Positions 60,868 through 64,000 of a stretch of 64,000 nucleotides of DNA are shown piece after piece. Positions within the stretch are counted from its first letter, which is position 1. Every line of letters starts with the position of its first letter. Source of the DNA: Acanthopleura granulata. Lineage: Eukaryota; Mollusca; Polyplacophora; Chitonida; Chitonidae. The notes beneath the pieces are model-generated. The model did no database searches and was not told the DNA's origin. It saw nothing but the letters and a program-made list of their open reading frames with translations. A program made the position numbers and the translations under genes. The DNA lies in the NCBI GenBank assembly GCA_016165875.1, contig JABBOT010000007.1, positions 15,026,740-15,090,739 of the forward strand. The letters run 5' to 3'.

Positions 60868-61290
60868 TCCTCATATGTTCTGTCTTACCATGAAAGTGCC
60901 TCCTTTGTTCCGTCATATCATTGACAGTGCCTCCTTTGCTCTGTCATATCATGACAGTGCATAACTTGATCTGCCATATCCTGACAGTTCCTCCTTTGCT
61001 CTGTCATATCATGATCGTGCCCCCTTTGCTCTGTGATGTCATTTCAGTTCTTCCTTTGCTCTGTGCTATCATGACAGTAACTTCTTTGCTCTGTCATATC
61101 ATGACAGTACCTCCATTGCTCTGTCATATCATGATCGTGCCTCCTTTACTCTGTCATATCATGACAGTGCCTCCTTTGATCTGTAATACCATGACAGTAC
61201 CTCCTGTGCCCTGTGATATCATGACAGTACCTCCTTTACTCTGTCATATCATGAAAGTACTTCCTGTGCTCTGTCATATCATGACCTTTG
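60868..61290 (+). repeat. 30-bp minisatellite, about 14 copies
   Basis: The unit is close to tgctctgtcatatcatgaca followed by gtgcctcctt. Because 30 is a multiple of three and the unit has no stop in one frame, a frame at 60921-61325 reads as repeated TVPPLLCHIM. No homology or start context supports translation. Confidence 0.92.
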
Positions 61291-61319
61291 CAGCAGTCGT
61301 GAATATTTCTTGGTTATGG

Positions 61320-61990
61320 CGTTAAAAAGAGAGACCACACTAAACCAAATGTTTAAATGTGTCGATAAAGAATCCCATTCATAGATCAAAAATCGTCACT
61401 TTTTATTTTTGTGATGTAGGATAAGCGAACGGCTTGCGATGCTGCCAGTGTGAATCAATCAAGGGCGCGATATTTGCACCACACGAGAGGGCATCTGTTT
61501 CCTCTGTGGCGTCACCGGTATGTAGTTTACCATTTTACCATGTAAAAGTCGTGTTAAATCAGCTGTTTTCTTCTGATTACGAGACAATTCAAGTATAAAG
61601 CCATTTTCAACGAGAAAAAGCCAGTGGAATACGTCTGAGGTTATTCCCTAAGGTCTCAACGAGGAGGCCACAATGATCGCACGCAGGATGAGGCGACATC
61701 TTGTTTCCGGTTTCTCTCAAACCAGAACCAGGGCGACTTCAAGTGAGGAGTCATGAACCACGGTGAAGCAAACTTATGGCCGGTGCTCGCTGCGGGCGAC
61801 AACCACAACCACAACCACAACTGCGTTGTGTGTTCCCAGTGTTGGCGACACGAAAACTGTTGGAAATAAAAATTCGCGTCAGTGAGATACCTTTTGCTGA
61901 GCAATAGGGATTAGAGCCCAAGAGGAACTGACAATTGTGATGAACAGGTATGAAGTCACCAGATTTCCCACAACTTATTCATTTGTTGTT
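61320..61990. other. Unique-looking sequence with a short hexamer repeat
   Basis: No gene. An (ACCACA)n run lies at about 61799-61822. Confidence 0.45.
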
Positions 61991-61999
61991 GCCTGTGCG

Positions 62000-62112
62000 T
62001 CATGTTCAAGAATATTTCACTTATACGACGTCGGCCATCGCTATCGGGGCAGGAATCATGACAGAGACCGGATAAAACCTACTACCATCGGCTGGTTTAC
62101 CACCTGCCCCAA
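62000..62112 (-). repeat. Partial SINE
   Basis: Contains caagaatatttcacttatac, gacgtcggccatcgctatcg and a degraded ctactaccatcggctggttt, i.e. the 3' half of the SINE in reverse complement. Confidence 0.7.
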
Positions 62113-64000
62113 AATATCATCGGAAAAGTAGTTTTATGAAGTATAGACTACACAGTTCAGCCCGAATTACGGTAGGCGAAAAATATGCTGCATTCCTTTC
62201 ACAAGAAATCGACGATTCGGATCATTTCATGACTTTTTTGATGAGACAGACTTTGCTGGCGTTCCGCTGAGGATAACAGCATGTGGTTGCCTTATCCTAT
62301 GAACTCAAAGACATTAATTTGTACTTAGCAGGGAGACTAGAGGTGGGTACGTGAATCGTCAGGTGAAATGTCGACTTGGTGGTAATGAGCACCAGCGGCT
62401 TTGGGGCTGGCTGAGAGTGATGGTTGATGTATTGTTTACCGGAGAATATGTCCGTCTTCTGCAGTCAAGCTAGAGAAGAACCACCTGAGGCTCGCAATGG
62501 AACTATACAGAATAAATGGATTTGGCCCCCTGATTTCTGCAACTCGGGGATTGCTAGAGGTCGCCTTACAGGCTTAGCTCTAGGGGATAACAAAAAGTCC
62601 ACGACGTGAATACTTCTTGGGACAACCCAGAAGAGTGGTCGCAATCCCCCTAAATTCCCAATCCGCTCTTGTTGGCTTACAAAGAGCAATCTGATGCAGA
62701 AGCCAGCGTGTGTTAACCGTAGTGGAGCTCCTTTTCAGAGATTCCATGCTGACGGGGCGACCACTGACAACAACACAGCAGGCCGAAAGCGTGAGTAAAG
62801 CTAATCAATCAAACATAAGGAATTGATCATGGTCCCCCCAAAAAACTGCCAGACTTAAGGAGACTCTCACAGACAGAACGCCCGAAGATATCCTAACCGT
62901 CTTGCACCAGCAAAGGGGATCTTGATCGTGAGGACATCCAAATAAAAAAAACAAGATAATCTGACTTTTTGAGGAAGGTAATTTTAAAGTCAACAGGAAA
63001 CTACATGAAGCCGTCATTAAATCCTTTACCGTTGCAGCCAAACTCGAAAAGCTCTTAAATCACGGCTAAAGTTCGATTAACTGGGCTACGAATAAAACTG
63101 CATCGTGTTTGCACGCTCTGCCGTTTTGACGGTAAGAAATCAAAGGTCCTAAGGCGATAATGGTATTTAATGTATCGCGCATGTCACGCCATCACTTTAG
63201 CCTGCCTCCGAAGATTCTGAGAGCAAACTTGCAGACTAGAAATCGGAGTGCAACACGATGGACATACCATCGCAGCAAAGAATCGGCCGCCCACCGGCGT
63301 ACAGTTGTAGACAGTGGTTCCAAGCTTGGTAGTGCTTACTGATTAATGGCACTGAAGGGGTTACCGGTGAATATATGTGCATTGTAATTCACTGATTATT
63401 GGATTTAAGAAAAATGCTCTCGTGAATACTCAGGTAAGTTGTGTCACATTTGTGGGGAAGGGTTGGGTTGATACAGGACCATTGAAAGGAAAAGATTCAG
63501 CACATATGCTTCTGTAGCCCTGCCATGGAAAATATATTGAAAATGTACTTATATGGCTTCTATACATACAGTTTTCTGCATGTGAGAAACAAAACTTACC
63601 GACAAAATGGAGGTGACTTCGAATAGAACAGTCGAATGCGAACTATGCTGACGTTTAGAATTTTGACAAGTCAGACAGCTCACGTCAAATTTTCACCAGT
63701 TCACCAACTCATATTCCCCCGTCAACCAGTTATTTTTAGTTTCACGACACTCTTAAGACGATTGCTGATTTGGGGGGTTTTTACGACACTCAGCCGTCTG
63801 CCGATTATTCATTTAACGACATTCTTCGGTTCAAGCAGTAATCTCTGTCCAAACGTTGCTAACACCGGCAGTTGAAATGTCGGGCGATTGATGAATCCGG
63901 TCCCGACTTTCCAGAGGTTGTGTAAAGTAAAAGCAATGACTGTGGTAGTTTCTGGGATTTATTTAAAAGCCATTTAAGTTCTCCTAATCTCTGGTCAACT
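62113..64000. other. Sequence without a recognisable gene
   Basis: Frames of 60-79 codons on both strands overlap one another and match nothing I know. No repeat family was recognised. Confidence 0.4.

Overview
The window looks like AT-rich, intron-rich nuclear DNA of a marine invertebrate animal. Two things point to this. It holds a multi-exon animal-type MATE transporter gene. It also holds many short interspersed elements whose 3' tails read like 'ttgagtacggcgtaaaacacc' followed by (AAAT)n, which I associate with molluscs and related lophotrochozoans. That placement is an inference from repeat style, not from a database match. No bacterial operons, rRNA genes or CRISPR arrays are visible.

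1-16.5 kb (+ strand) is essentially one gene, a SLC47/MATE multidrug and toxin extrusion transporter. I could assemble 18 coding exons from 940 to the stop codon at 16453-16455. All intron phases agree and together they give 577 residues, close to the usual ~570 for vertebrate MATE1. From the transport-site glutamates onward the alignment with human MATE1 looks gap-free in spacing. Two key glutamates are kept (E262, E267) and two are replaced (Q289, D378). The C-terminal exon adds the thirteenth membrane segment typical of animal MATEs. The start codon is unresolved: either a small upstream exon splices into 940, or translation begins at an ATG at 864. A double AATAAA lies about 60 bases past the stop.

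The introns hold the most unusual structure. Just after exon 3 there are four decayed tandem copies of the exon's 3' end plus its 5' splice site. Just before exon 10 there are ten tandem copies of the 3' splice site plus the start of that exon. The same gene has therefore twice amplified an exon-intron boundary into an array of decoy splice sites. Other introns contain SINE copies, a dispersed ~350-bp repeat (called R1 here) and a foldback hairpin element.

16.5-64 kb is a gene-poor tract. I could not support any protein-coding gene there: no open frame exceeds 159 codons and none is recognisable. It contains SINEs in both orientations, further R1 copies, a second foldback hairpin, a ~0.42-kb inverted repeat pair separated by ~7 kb, dispersed direct duplications (43.1/50.0 kb and 48.7/55.5 kb), several two-copy tandem duplications, a 30-bp minisatellite that reads as a decapeptide repeat, and G-rich tracts able to form quadruplexes.
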